Below are positions 36,423 to 45,461 of a stretch of DNA of 64,000 nt, piece by piece. Where the stretch lies: NCBI GenBank assembly GCA_038229695.1, contig JBBROE010000005.1, positions 1 through 64,000 on the forward strand, read 5' to 3'. Each line of letters opens with the position of its first letter. The stretch's first letter is position 1. The position numbers were made by a program, and so were the translations under genes. The DNA is from JACMLD01 sp038229695. Lineage in GTDB: Bacteria; Bacteroidota; Bacteroidia; Chitinophagales; Chitinophagaceae. The notes beneath the pieces were generated by a model. The model did not search any database. It was not told where the DNA came from and saw only the letters and a list, made by a program, of their open reading frames with translations.

Positions 36423-37277
36423 TTACCTGTGGTAGGCTTTCAGTTCCTGCCTGGATTCACCCAGCCCGTCTATACCCAGTTCTACCACATCACCCGGCTT
36501 AAGATAAGGCTGCGGAGACATCCCCATCGCCACGCCGGCAGGGGTACCGGTGGAAATAATATCTCCCGGCAAAAGCGTCATGAAGCTGCTCGTGTAAGCA
36601 ATGATATGGGGAAGCTTAAAGATCAGGTTCGTCGTATTGCCGTCCTGCATCATTTTTCCGTTCACGGTCAGCCATAGCCGCAGGTTATCCACGTCGCTAA
36701 TCTCATCCCTGGTTACCAGCCACGGACCAAGGGGGGCGAATGTGTCACACCCTTTCCCCTTATCCCAGGTGCCGCTTCTTTCCAGCTGGAATGCCCTTTC
36801 GGATACGTCGTTATGAAGACAGTAACCCGCTACGTAATCCATGGCATCCGCGGTATCCACGTAACTCGCCCTTTTACCAATGACCACTGCCAGTTCCACT
36901 TCCCAGTCCGTTTTAACCGAATCTTTGGGAATGACAATATCGTCATTCGGTCCGCATAACGCGGTTGTCGCTTTCAGAAAAATCACAGGTTCTGTGGGCG
37001 GGGTGGCGCCGGTCTCGCGGGCATGATCGGCATAATTGAGCCCTATACAAATAATTTTTGAAGGCCTTGCCACCGGGGCGGCCAGGCGGGAACCCCGCGG
37101 CACTTCGGGGAGGGTGTCTTTTTGTTGCTGAAGGTAATCTGCCAGCCGTGCTATTCCGTTACCCGCAAAGAAGTCTTCATTGTAGTCTTCCCCAAATCCT
37201 GATGTATCATATTGCCGGCCATCGGACACAATACCGGTTTTGATGCGGTCACCGGCTACAAAGCGGATTAATTTCAT
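36423..37277 (-). CDS. Fumarylacetoacetate-hydrolase-family protein, likely diketo-deoxy-sugar-acid hydrolase
   Basis: A 284-residue FAH-superfamily enzyme. Family motifs: ICIGLNYADHARETG, PVIFLKATTALCGPNDDI, DWEVELAVVIGKRA with the metal-binding E-x-E pattern, FQLERSGTWDKGKGCDTFAPLGPW, and GDIISTGTPAGVAMG. The full set fits hydrolases of 2,4-diketo-3-deoxy sugar acids (L-fuconate or L-rhamnonate routes) and ureidoglycolate-lyase-like proteins. The SDR next to it on the same strand (45 bases) is of the type that makes the diketo substrate. So sugar-acid catabolism is more likely than aromatic degradation. Confidence 0.85.
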   Translation of the reverse strand: MKLIRFVAGDRIKTGIVSDGRQYDTSGFGEDYNEDFFAGNGIARLADYLQQQKDTLPEVPRGSRLAAPVARPSKIICIGLNYADHARETGATPPTEPVIFLKATTALCGPNDDIVIPKDSVKTDWEVELAVVIGKRASYVDTADAMDYVAGYCLHNDVSERAFQLERSGTWDKGKGCDTFAPLGPWLVTRDEISDVDNLRLWLTVNGKMMQDGNTTNLIFKLPHIIAYTSSFMTLLPGDIISTGTPAGVAMGMSPQPYLKPGDVVELGIDGLGESRQELKAYHR

Positions 37278-37322
37278 ATGTTTATTATTTTAAGTCACGG
37301 AACGGGTTGTACGCGGGGTAGG

Positions 37323-38099
37323 TTAGTTGTTGAGTTTTACAAAACCACCATCGATCGGGTAGTCGCACCCCGTGATGAACGAAGCTTCGTCAGAACATAG
37401 GTATAAGATCAGGTGGGCGATTTCCTCCGGGTTTGCCATTCTGCCGATGGGTTGTGTTTTGGACAGCTTTTCAAACATTTCCGCTTCGTTCCCCGGGTAA
37501 TTTTTGGCAAGGAACCCATCTACGAAAGCCGTATGCACGCGCGCCGGGGAAATGCAATTGCAGCGGATATGGTCAGCCAGGTAATCCCGCGCCACAGAAA
37601 TTGTCATAGCCGCCACCGCGCCCTTGGTCATGGAATAGGCAAACCGGTCGGGTATACCCACTATTGCCGCGATGGAAGACAGGTTCAGGATAACACCGCC
37701 GTTATTTTCCTGCATCACCGGGATAGCCGCAAACAGGCAATTGTATAAACCCTTGACGTTAATGCTGTACAGCCGGTCAAAGTCCTCCTCCCGGGTATTG
37801 CCTGCCTTACCGATATGGGAGACGCCGGCGCTGTTCACGAGTATATCAATTTTCCCGGCTATCCTGAATTTATCCACGACCAGGTCCTGCCTGGTGACAT
37901 CGACCACGATCAGCTCGGCCTGGCCCCCGGCGGAACGGATGGCTGCAACGGTGTCCGCTCCATGATCGGCATTGATGTCAACCACAAATACCCGCGCACC
38001 CTGTTGCCCGAATAAGAGGGCTACCGATTTACCGATACCGCTTCCCGCGCCGGTAATAACTGCATTTTTCTGTTTGAGTGAAAACATATGAGTAGACAT
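37323..38099 (-). CDS. SDR oxidoreductase, probable 2-keto-3-deoxy-sugar-acid dehydrogenase
   Basis: About 258 residues, starting at ATG 38099 (MSTHMFSLKQ); the ATG at 38087 is equally possible, and an upstream one at 38117 adds six residues. Classical SDR: AVITGAGSGIGKSVA, FVVDIN, LVNSAGV, LSSIAAIVG with catalytic S, and YSMTKGAVAA (Y/K). The end FITGCDYPIDGGFVKLNN is standard. With the FAH protein it resembles the 2-keto-3-deoxy-L-fuconate dehydrogenase step. It lies 35 bases after the sorbosone-dehydrogenase-like gene, so three genes may form one leftward operon. Confidence 0.85.
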   Translation of the reverse strand: MSTHMFSLKQKNAVITGAGSGIGKSVALLFGQQGARVFVVDINADHGADTVAAIRSAGGQAELIVVDVTRQDLVVDKFRIAGKIDILVNSAGVSHIGKAGNTREEDFDRLYSINVKGLYNCLFAAIPVMQENNGGVILNLSSIAAIVGIPDRFAYSMTKGAVAAMTISVARDYLADHIRCNCISPARVHTAFVDGFLAKNYPGNEAEMFEKLSKTQPIGRMANPEEIAHLILYLCSDEASFITGCDYPIDGGFVKLNN

Positions 38100-38134
38100 T
38101 ATTCGGTAGCGTGACAACCTAAGCCAGGAGGAGT

Positions 38135-39340
38135 TTACCTCCGGTAAGAAATTTTATAAAGTGAGCCGTTAGCGTCATCACACACGAACAGGGATCCGTC
38201 CGGCCCCTGTGCCAGTCCGCAGGGTTTGTGCTGATCTTTACCGGACAGAAAATTGTCTGCGAACACTTCCCACTTGCCCGCAGGTTTGCCATTTTTGAAA
38301 GGCACAAAGGCCACCATATAGCCTTTATCGAGCTCCGGGGATTTCCCATGAAAAGCAATAAATGCGCCGTTATGAAACTTTGCAGGAAAGGCATTACTGG
38401 TATAGAACATGACGTCGTTCGGCCCCAGGTGGGCAGGCATTACTGCTATAGGGTTAAGGGATTTGCGGTTACCGGTTTTTTTTCCATCCCCGCCATATTC
38501 CGGTGCGAGTATCTTTTTATGCTGGAACTGGTCGTAATAAACATAGGGCCATCCCCCGTCAGCGCCTTTGCGCACTTCATACATGGTTTCTGCAGGAAGT
38601 TTTTTATCCTGTTCCGGCGTGTACATATCAGGGAAAAGCGAGTTCAGGTCTCCGCGGCCGTGCTGCATCACAAAAAGAGACCCCGACTGCGCATTCCAGG
38701 TGATGCCTACAATATTTTTAAACCCCGTGGCGTAATGTACTGCATCGCTGATTTTTTGATCGGCGCGGTCAGTCTTGAATTGCCATATTCCCCCCATTGA
38801 ATCCAGTATGGGACAGGGATCCGGTGATTTGGTGCTGTTGGGATCCACCAGGCACGCGTTGAGGTAGGAGCCTACCACCACGAACAGATCGCCTTTGCTG
38901 TCGAGGGCGATGGACTTGGCATTATCGCGTTTATGATCAACAAGACCCATTACTATCTTTTCCGGGCTGCCGGGGTTTACCACGTTTCCGCCTTTGTCCA
39001 GCCGGTACCTGTACACCGCATCGTTGGACGAAGCATAGAGATAACCGCTGCCGATCGCAATGCCGGTACCCGGGAAGTCGCCAAAAGTATTCCTGATCGC
39101 ATACTTTCCGTCGCCGTTGTTGTCTTTCAGGTACACGATGCCCTTGCCATCCCTGAGCCGTGATAATTTAACGTAAATTCCTCCGTCAGGGGTGACAGCA
39201 AGGTGACGGGCGCCGCCAAGCCCTTCAGCAATGATACTGCTGGAAAAACCAGCGGGGAGACCCAACGACTGCGCATAAGCATCAGGGGTATAAAAAAACA
39301 GGCTGACCAGTAATAGCGGGATAAAAACGGGTTTGGGCAT
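38135..39340 (-). CDS. Secreted sorbosone-dehydrogenase-like beta-propeller protein
   Basis: A 401-residue exported protein. The signal peptide ends PDAYAQS. Repeated propeller blades are visible: HLAVTPDGGIYVKLSR, GIAIGSGYLYASS, SIALDSKGDLFVVVGS, GITWNAQSGSLFVMQHGR, and PCGLAQGPDGSLFVCDD near the end. These resemble PQQ-dependent sugar/sorbosone dehydrogenases, which oxidise aldoses in the periplasm. Whether a quinone is bound here cannot be decided by eye. With the FAH and SDR genes it may feed sugar acids into the same catabolic route. It is first of the leftward group of three. Confidence 0.82.
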   Translation of the reverse strand: MPKPVFIPLLLVSLFFYTPDAYAQSLGLPAGFSSSIIAEGLGGARHLAVTPDGGIYVKLSRLRDGKGIVYLKDNNGDGKYAIRNTFGDFPGTGIAIGSGYLYASSNDAVYRYRLDKGGNVVNPGSPEKIVMGLVDHKRDNAKSIALDSKGDLFVVVGSYLNACLVDPNSTKSPDPCPILDSMGGIWQFKTDRADQKISDAVHYATGFKNIVGITWNAQSGSLFVMQHGRGDLNSLFPDMYTPEQDKKLPAETMYEVRKGADGGWPYVYYDQFQHKKILAPEYGGDGKKTGNRKSLNPIAVMPAHLGPNDVMFYTSNAFPAKFHNGAFIAFHGKSPELDKGYMVAFVPFKNGKPAGKWEVFADNFLSGKDQHKPCGLAQGPDGSLFVCDDANGSLYKISYRR

Positions 39341-39360
39341 ATGGCGGTTTTTTGTTGCGC

Positions 39361-39368
39361 CAAATGTA
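39361..39368 (-). promoter_or_regulatory. Possible -7 element for the sorbosone-dehydrogenase-like gene
   Basis: TACATTTG on the minus strand, a full match to TAnnTTTG, 21 bases upstream of the ATG at 39340. No exact TTG at -33. Confidence 0.38.
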
Positions 39369-39552
39369 TCAATTATAATGGTTGTTTAACCCCGCCAACA
39401 CTGTATTTGCTGATTTTTAATCAGCGCCCGCCGGTTAACAGCTTTCTAAAATAAAATGAAAATGTGGCAGGGATATCCGGCACTACCCCGAAAAATCCGG
39501 ACCTTTGATTATTGATCACCACAGGGAATACCGGTGTATCCGGCGCAAACAA

Positions 39553-40362
39553 ATGAACCCAGCATTTTTCGAGTCGATCTTCAGCAAGCAGGAGCACACG
39601 GAAGACGTTCCGGCAAACAGCGTCATTACAGACTGGGCAGGCCAGTTGCTTCGCCTGATGTATCCCGAGCTTTCCAAGCAATTTTTTTCAGGTCCCGGCC
39701 AGTTCGAAGCCGCGTTCCGCCAACTCGAAACCGAATTGGTCGCGATCATGGCCAGTACGCGTGCCTGTGCACACTGTAACATCCGCGAACAGGCTGCCCG
39801 GTTTATGGACCAGTTGCCGGATATCTACCGCCTGCTGAACCAGGACGTAAAGGCCATCGCAGACGGCGACCCGGCAGCGGTGAGCGAATTTGAGGTGGTG
39901 CGTACCTACCCCGGATTCCTGGCCATTTGTTTTTACCGGATCGCGCATGCCCTGCTGGTGCTGGAAGTGCCGCTGCTTCCCCGGATCCTTACCGAGTATG
40001 CGCATTCCCAAACAGGCATTGATATTCACCCGGGAGCTGTCATCGGAGAACACCTGTATATTGATCACGGCACCGGCATTGTAATCGGTGAAACCTGTGT
40101 AATCGGTAACCATGTAAAACTGTACCAGGGCGTAACGCTTGGGGCCCTGAGTGTAGACAAAACACTGGCCGACACCAGGAGACACCCTACCGTGGAGGAC
40201 CATGTCATCATATACTCCGGTGCAACCATTCTGGGAGGTGACACCGTTATTGGTCACCACAGTATCATCGGCGGAAATGTGTGGCTTACCCGGAGCGTGC
40301 CGCCTAATTCGGCAGTCTATCACCGGCCGGAAATTGAAATCACCGAAAGAAAAATCTATTAA
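39553..40362 (+). CDS. cysE: Serine O-acetyltransferase
   Basis: A 269-residue enzyme making O-acetylserine from serine and acetyl-CoA, the first step of cysteine synthesis. I start it at ATG 39553 (MNPAFFESIF); the frame extends to an ATG at 39505 with an unlikely basic leader. An N-terminal helical region is followed by a left-handed beta-helix: EYAHSQTGIDIHPGAVIGE, YIDHGTGIVIGETCVIGNHVKLYQGVTLGA, and VIIYSGATILGGDTVIGHHSIIGGN. This matches the longer EpsC/CysE form common in Bacteroidota. cysM begins ten bases later, so the two enzymes of cysteine synthesis are an operon. Confidence 0.92.
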   Translation: MNPAFFESIFSKQEHTEDVPANSVITDWAGQLLRLMYPELSKQFFSGPGQFEAAFRQLETELVAIMASTRACAHCNIREQAARFMDQLPDIYRLLNQDVKAIADGDPAAVSEFEVVRTYPGFLAICFYRIAHALLVLEVPLLPRILTEYAHSQTGIDIHPGAVIGEHLYIDHGTGIVIGETCVIGNHVKLYQGVTLGALSVDKTLADTRRHPTVEDHVIIYSGATILGGDTVIGHHSIIGGNVWLTRSVPPNSAVYHRPEIEITERKIY

Positions 40363-40372
40363 ATCAATAACA

Positions 40373-41245
40373 ATGGGCAGTATCCTGGACCTGGTAGGCA
40401 ATACCCCGATGGCGGAGATAAAAAATATCGGGGTAAACCCAGGGGTAAAAATATTTGCGAAACTGGAAGGAAATAATCCCGGCGGAAGTGTGAAAGACAG
40501 GGCTGCGCTGAATATGATAAGAAGTGCCATGGAACGCGGCGAAATTTCGCCAACCACCCGCCTGGTGGAAGCCACTAGCGGGAATACGGGAATAGCACTC
40601 GCCCTAATGGCAAGCCTGTTCGGGCTGCAAATAGAACTGGTTATGCCGGCAAGCTCTACCCGTGAAAGAACCCTTACCATGCAGGCATTCGGAGCAACGG
40701 TGACACTGCTTGAAAATATTGAAGCCTGCCGTGATTATGCAGAAGAAAAGGGCAGCAAGCCCGGCTACTTCCTGCTTAACCAGTTTACGAACCCCGATAA
40801 TTACCTGGCGCATTATAAGACGACCGGACCGGAAATATGGCGGGATACGGAGGGGCATGTCACCCATTTCGTCAGTTCCATGGGCACCACAGGAACCATT
40901 ATGGGCACCTCCCGGTTCCTGAAAGAAAAGAATCCGGCTATCCAGCTGATAGGCTGCCAGCCGACAGAAAACGCTTCTATCCCGGGGATCCGGCGCTGGC
41001 CGGCTGCTTACCTACCCAAAATTTACGACCCTTCGCGCGTCGACCGTATCATAGACATTTCGCAGCAGGAAGCAATTGATACCACAAGGCTGCTGGCGCG
41101 GAAGGAAGGCATTTTTGCCGGGATGAGCAGCGGCGGCGCGGCCTCGGCAGCACTTCGGCTTTCCCGGGAACTGGACGAAGGCCTTATTGTATTCATCGCC
41201 TGCGATCGCGGTGACCGCTACCTCAGCAGCGATTTGTTTGGGTGA
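40373..41245 (+). CDS. cysM: Cysteine synthase (CysM type)
   Basis: A 290-residue PLP enzyme that joins O-acetylserine with sulfide (or thiosulfate) to form cysteine. ATG 40373 is preceded by A-rich sequence; the frame upstream is the cysE gene in another phase. Motifs: PLP lysine in GGSVKDRAAL, EATSGNTGIALA, phosphate loop SSMGTTGT, and the CysM-like PGIRRWPAAYLPKI. The C-terminal SSGGAASAAL binds the pyridine ring side. Ends convergent with the nucleotidyltransferase, five bases away. Confidence 0.94.
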   Translation: MGSILDLVGNTPMAEIKNIGVNPGVKIFAKLEGNNPGGSVKDRAALNMIRSAMERGEISPTTRLVEATSGNTGIALALMASLFGLQIELVMPASSTRERTLTMQAFGATVTLLENIEACRDYAEEKGSKPGYFLLNQFTNPDNYLAHYKTTGPEIWRDTEGHVTHFVSSMGTTGTIMGTSRFLKEKNPAIQLIGCQPTENASIPGIRRWPAAYLPKIYDPSRVDRIIDISQQEAIDTTRLLARKEGIFAGMSSGGAASAALRLSRELDEGLIVFIACDRGDRYLSSDLFG

Positions 41246-41250
41246 TGCCC

Positions 41251-42252
41251 TCAGCTTGTACCGAGATCAATTTCTGTATTGTCCCCTATGTTCAGGCTCC
41301 GGCTTTCTCCTTTCAGCTCGGTATCGCTGCCGATTAAGGAGTCGGTGAGTACAATATCGAGCAGGTTGGCAAAAGCCCCGATAATCGAATCTTTGACGAT
41401 AGAATAATTGATCGACACCTTTTCGCCGATGGCCACATTGGGACCAATGATAGAATTTTTTATACTGCAACCCGCACCGATACTGACGGGAGGAATGATG
41501 ATGGTGTTTTCAAAGAGGTGGTCATCGGCAATAACCTGCCCGAATTTTTTCAGGAGGATGGCATTGCTTTCCAATAGTGAATCCTTCCGTCCGCAGTCGA
41601 ACCAGTTCTGCACTTTATAGGGGAGTATTTTCTCCCCGTGCTGCAACATGCATTCCAGGGCGTCGGTGAGGCTAAACTCGCCTCCCCGGCTCTTCACCTG
41701 GTTACGGATGTTGCTGTCGAGGCAGCTGAAGAGGCAGGCTGACTCCCTGATCCGGTAAATACCCACCAGGGCCATATTGGATTTGGGGATCTGCGGCTTC
41801 TCCACCAGCTTATGTACAAAACCGGCATCATCCATTTCTGCCACCCCAAAAACACGGGGATCGTCTACTTTTTTGACGCCCACCATTGAGTACGGGCTGC
41901 TCAACACCTCACTTACATTATACTCACAGATGGAATCGCCGAGTACGATAAAGACTTCATCGTCGCCCACGATATCCTTTGCCAGCAGGATGGCATGGCC
42001 GAGCCCCTGTCTTTCATTCTGCTGTATAAAATGAACTTTCAGCCCAGGATATTTTTCGCGTACAAAATCCTGGATCTTGTTTCCGAGGTAACCGATAATA
42101 AAGATGAATTCGTCGAGACCGGCCTCCTCCAACTGCTCAATAATGATACTTAACACCGTTTTGCCGGCCAGTGGAATAAGCGCTTTCGGTTGAGTATAGG
42201 TGTGAGGCCGCAGTTTCGTACCCGCACCTGCGACCGGTATAATTGCTTTCAT
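41251..42252 (-). CDS. Sugar-phosphate nucleotidyltransferase with left-handed beta-helix tail
   Basis: A 333-residue enzyme making NDP-sugar from sugar-1-phosphate and NTP. The N-terminal part has the signature MKAIIPVAGAGTKLRPHTYTQPKALIPLAGK (GxGTxLxPxTxxxPK), FIIGYLG, HAILLAKD and VLGDSI. WFDCGRKDSLLESN closes the catalytic part. The C-terminal third is a hexapeptide-repeat helix (NTIIIPPVSIGAGCSIKNSIIGPNVAIGE). Glucose-1-phosphate thymidylyl- or uridylyltransferase is most likely. It is alone on its strand, so it may serve general sugar metabolism or the polysaccharide locus. Confidence 0.85.
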   Translation of the reverse strand: MKAIIPVAGAGTKLRPHTYTQPKALIPLAGKTVLSIIIEQLEEAGLDEFIFIIGYLGNKIQDFVREKYPGLKVHFIQQNERQGLGHAILLAKDIVGDDEVFIVLGDSICEYNVSEVLSSPYSMVGVKKVDDPRVFGVAEMDDAGFVHKLVEKPQIPKSNMALVGIYRIRESACLFSCLDSNIRNQVKSRGGEFSLTDALECMLQHGEKILPYKVQNWFDCGRKDSLLESNAILLKKFGQVIADDHLFENTIIIPPVSIGAGCSIKNSIIGPNVAIGEKVSINYSIVKDSIIGAFANLLDIVLTDSLIGSDTELKGESRSLNIGDNTEIDLGTS

Positions 42253-42404
42253 ATGTATAGTATAACTCCGGATTATCCCTGCTGTTCACGCAGGCCCCCG
42301 TTCAGGGCTTCTTCCGGCGCTTTCCCTTCAATTTTTAAAATGCCTAAACTAACTTATTTTAGACGGGTCTGCCGTAATCTGTTTTAGGGAATGGCAACCT
42401 CCGT

Positions 42405-43571
42405 ATGACAAAGATAAAAACCCTGTTTCATATTGCCGGTGCAGTTCTGGTCGCCGGCCTGCAGTACCCGGCCACGGCGCAACCCACCGCCCGCCGGCTC
42501 GACAGCCTGTTTACGGCCACCTTCCTCCCCGGCGCTCCCGGAGCGGCTGTGGCAGTAGTACAACATCACCACACGGTAATAATAAAAGGCTACGGGCTGG
42601 CAGACATGGCTGCCCGGTCTGTCGCAAGTGCCCGCACAAACTTCAACATTGGATCCTTAACCAAGCAGTTTACGGCGTTCTGCGTACTCCGGCTGGCATC
42701 AGAAAATAAACTCGCACTTTCCGATCCGCTTTCACGGTTTTTCAGGGGCCTGCACCCCGTTATCGGCAAAATAACCCTGCGTCAGTTGCTGACGCACAGT
42801 TCCGGCATACCCGACCACTATGCATATACGGATACATCCGGTCTGAAACATGCCACCGACCGTGTCGTTCTTCAGGCTGTACTAAAAATGGACACCCTTT
42901 ATTTTTCCTCGGGTACCCGTTACCGTTACAGCAACACGGGGTACTGTCTGCTTGGGGCAGTTATCGAAAAAGTTACCGGCATGTCTTATCCCCGTTACCT
43001 GGATAAATTGGTGCTGAAGCCGCTTGGCATGACCTGCACGGTAGTCTGGCAGGCCGGGCGGCCGGTGCAGCAGCCCGCTACAGGATATACCGCGGGCAAC
43101 GGAAAACATTTCAGCCAACAGGGGCCGGCGGAAGGAGTCTTCTTTTCCACTGAAGCAGATGGCGGCCTCTACACATCCGTGGCTGATTATTCCAAATGGC
43201 TGACGTTTTTGCAAAAAGCAAAAGGACATGACCGTGAAATCATTCGCAGGCAGCGTTCGCCGCAGTGTACGATTGACGGCAGCCCGGGGTTATCGTATGG
43301 TTTTGGCTGGTTTTGTAACCGCGGCACCACGCCCGGTTCGGTATACCACAGCGGCTCCAACGGCGGTTTCAGGGCTTTTGTGTTTACCATCCCCGAGCTG
43401 GGTTACAGCGTAGTGATTTTCTGCAACCAGGATGGTATAGACCTGGAGAAACTTGTCGAGGCAGTAAACCATGTCACCGGCACCGGTAATAATTCTTTGC
43501 TCAAAATAGACCGGCTTGTATCTTTTAATTCTACTTCGCGTAATTTTGCGCCATGCAGCGTGATACCTTAG
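42405..43571 (+). CDS. Exported serine hydrolase, beta-lactamase/DD-peptidase-like (class C type)
   Basis: A 388-residue protein with signal peptide (ending YPATAQP). Penicillin-binding-protein motifs: SxxK in GSLTKQF (near S83), YxN in YRYSNTGY (near 174), and HSG in YHSGSNGG (near 315) in place of KTG. Such proteins include DD-peptidases, esterases and true AmpC enzymes; which applies is not clear. The last 19 bases overlap glyA in another frame, and the final 15 or so residues (SFNSTSRNFAPCSVIP) may be a random extension. The glyA promoter lies inside this gene's end. Confidence 0.83.
   Translation: MTKIKTLFHIAGAVLVAGLQYPATAQPTARRLDSLFTATFLPGAPGAAVAVVQHHHTVIIKGYGLADMAARSVASARTNFNIGSLTKQFTAFCVLRLASENKLALSDPLSRFFRGLHPVIGKITLRQLLTHSSGIPDHYAYTDTSGLKHATDRVVLQAVLKMDTLYFSSGTRYRYSNTGYCLLGAVIEKVTGMSYPRYLDKLVLKPLGMTCTVVWQAGRPVQQPATGYTAGNGKHFSQQGPAEGVFFSTEADGGLYTSVADYSKWLTFLQKAKGHDREIIRRQRSPQCTIDGSPGLSYGFGWFCNRGTTPGSVYHSGSNGGFRAFVFTIPELGYSVVIFCNQDGIDLEKLVEAVNHVTGTGNNSLLKIDRLVSFNSTSRNFAPCSVIP
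43516..43548 (+). promoter_or_regulatory. Promoter of glyA inside the upstream gene
   Basis: TTG at 43516-43518, a 22-base spacer, and TAATTTTG at 43541-43548, a full match to the Bacteroidota -7 consensus. The ATG of glyA begins only five bases after it, at 43553, so the transcript would have a very short leader or none. Confidence 0.5.
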
Positions 43572-44833
43572 TCTTTGATCTTATCCGGAAAGAACTGGAA
43601 CGCCAGCGCCATGGCATAGAACTCATCGCTTCCGAAAATTTTACCTCCCTGCAGGTGATGCAGGCCACTGGTAACGTAATGACCAACAAATATGCAGAAG
43701 GATACCCCGGAAAAAGATATTATGCCGGATGTGAAATTGTAGACCAGACCGAGCAGTTGGCCATTGACCGGCTTAAACAAATTTTCACCTGCGATTACGG
43801 CAATGTGCAACCGCACAGCGGCGCCCAGGCCAATGCAGCGGTGATGCTGGCCATCCTTCAGCCAGGCGATAAAATGCTGGGGCTCGATCTGAGTATGGGC
43901 GGGCACTTAACCCATGGATCTGCCGTCAATTTCACCGGTAAAACCTATAGCCCGTATTTCTATGGGGTGAAGAAAGAATCGGGTTTAATCGACTATGAAA
44001 TGCTCGAGGCGCAGGCGCGGAAAGAAAAACCCAAGCTGATTGTCTGCGGCGCTTCTGCTTATAGCCGGGATTGGGATTACGCCCGGATTCGCAAGGTGGC
44101 AGATGAGATAAACGCCTTCGTACTCTGCGATATGGCGCATCCTGCCGGCCTTATTGCCAAACAATTGCTGCATTCGCCCTTCGAACATTGTCATTTTGTG
44201 ACTTCCACCACCCATAAAACCCTAAGGGGTCCCCGGGGCGGTATCATATTGATGAAAAAGGACTTCGAAAACCCTTTTGGTCTCAAAGATGCAAAAGGGA
44301 ATATCCGGCTGATGAGCAATCTGCTGGACATGGCGGTTTTCCCGGGCATCCAGGGAGGTCCGCTTGAGCACGTCATTGCCGCCAAAGCCGTTGCCTTCGG
44401 CGAAATATTAACCGACGAATTCAGCGTGTACACCCAGCAGGTGATTACCAATGCCCAGGCCATGGCCAGCGCTTTTGTTGAAAAAGGCTACCAGCTAATC
44501 AGCGGAGGAACAGACAACCACCTTATGCTGATTGACCTCCGGAATAAAAATATCAGCGGTAAGAAAGCGGAACAGGCACTGGTTAAGGCCGATATCACCC
44601 TGAATAAAAACATGGTTCCTTTCGACGACAAAAGTGCATTTGTAACTTCGGGTATCAGGATAGGTACGCCGGCCATCACCACCAGGGGCCTGGTTGCTGC
44701 GGATATGCAGTTTGTCGTTAATTGCATCGACCACGTACTGATGAACCCGGATGATGAAAATGTTATCGCAGCGGTGCGCAACCAGGTGAATGAGTTTATG
44801 CAGCAGTTTCAGCTCTACCCTGAGCTTGGCTAG
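43553..44833 (+). CDS. glyA: Serine hydroxymethyltransferase
   Basis: A 426-residue PLP enzyme that moves a one-carbon unit from serine to tetrahydrofolate, giving glycine. The N-terminus MQRDTLVFDLI is the usual one in Bacteroidota, so the start is firm. Motifs: ELIASENFTS, YAEGYPGKRYYAGCEIVDQ, VQPHSGAQANAAV, PLP lysine in STTHKTLRGPRGG, and GIRIGTPAITTRG. Neighbours: overlaps the serine hydrolase by 19 bases and is followed by a DUF4293 gene. It links the cysteine/serine region to folate metabolism. Confidence 0.96.
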   Translation: MQRDTLVFDLIRKELERQRHGIELIASENFTSLQVMQATGNVMTNKYAEGYPGKRYYAGCEIVDQTEQLAIDRLKQIFTCDYGNVQPHSGAQANAAVMLAILQPGDKMLGLDLSMGGHLTHGSAVNFTGKTYSPYFYGVKKESGLIDYEMLEAQARKEKPKLIVCGASAYSRDWDYARIRKVADEINAFVLCDMAHPAGLIAKQLLHSPFEHCHFVTSTTHKTLRGPRGGIILMKKDFENPFGLKDAKGNIRLMSNLLDMAVFPGIQGGPLEHVIAAKAVAFGEILTDEFSVYTQQVITNAQAMASAFVEKGYQLISGGTDNHLMLIDLRNKNISGKKAEQALVKADITLNKNMVPFDDKSAFVTSGIRIGTPAITTRGLVAADMQFVVNCIDHVLMNPDDENVIAAVRNQVNEFMQQFQLYPELG

Positions 44834-44917
44834 CCGGTATATCCTGCGCTCCGCGCCAGGCCCGTTGCGCGGGGTGGTTGAGTTAACAGTATATTTGCTC
44901 ACTAACATGCAAATGAA

Positions 44918-45337
44918 ATGATTCAACGGATACAAACGCTCTGGCTCCTTTTTGCGGCTGCAGCCGCACTGCTCACCTTAAAATTTTCTTTCTACAGCGG
45001 AAATGTACTGGCTACCGACCAATCCAAGAGTTTCCTGTCGCTGACCGGCACAACGAGTATCCTGATTCTTATCCTCACGGTCGCGTCGGGAGTGACGGCT
45101 TTCATCGGCATCTTCCTCTATAAAAACCGGAAGCTGCAGCTCAGGCTCACTATCGCCGCGCTGCTTGTCTCCATTCTCATAATTGGTTTGTATTTTAAAG
45201 AGACCCAGCGTTTTGCTGAGGGCAACTATGACCTCACGGCCATGCTGTGCTTTCTCGTTCCAGTATTCCTCATCATGGCTGCCTATAAAATTTACCAGGA
45301 CCAGAAACTGGTCAAAAGCCTGGACAGGCTTCGCTGA
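44918..45337 (+). CDS. DUF4293-family membrane protein
   Basis: A 139-residue small protein with four hydrophobic helices: MIQRIQTLWLLFAAAAALLTL, FLSLTGTTSILILILTVASGVTAFIGIFLY, IAALLVSILIIGLYF and LTAMLCFLVPVFLIMAAYKI. The MIQRIQTLWLL start is characteristic of DUF4293, found in Bacteroidota. Function unknown. It follows glyA by 84 bases. Confidence 0.85.
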   Translation: MIQRIQTLWLLFAAAAALLTLKFSFYSGNVLATDQSKSFLSLTGTTSILILILTVASGVTAFIGIFLYKNRKLQLRLTIAALLVSILIIGLYFKETQRFAEGNYDLTAMLCFLVPVFLIMAAYKIYQDQKLVKSLDRLR

Positions 45338-45453
45338 CAAATTCACTGAAACAGGTATCCCAATCACAGGGTATGCCCGGAACGCCTCTGTAGGACCATT
45401 CCCGTTATAGCATATGGCACCCTCCCAAAATAAATTCAAAATAGCTCCCGTGG

Positions 45454-45461
45454 TAATTTTG
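45454..45461 (+). promoter_or_regulatory. Possible -7 element for the LamG/T9SS gene
   Basis: TAATTTTG matches TAnnTTTG, 128 bases upstream of the start at 45590; no clear -33 TTG. It would imply a long leader, so confidence is low. Confidence 0.28.

Noticed and set aside
39688..40680. A 330-codon minus-strand frame across cysE and cysM
   Set aside because: It is antisense to two firmly identified enzymes and has no domain pattern of its own. Its openness follows from the G+C-rich codon use of the real genes.
42405..43571. Calling the serine hydrolase a beta-lactamase resistance gene
   Set aside because: SxxK, YxN and HSG motifs are shared by DD-peptidases and esterases; nothing here shows antibiotic hydrolysis.
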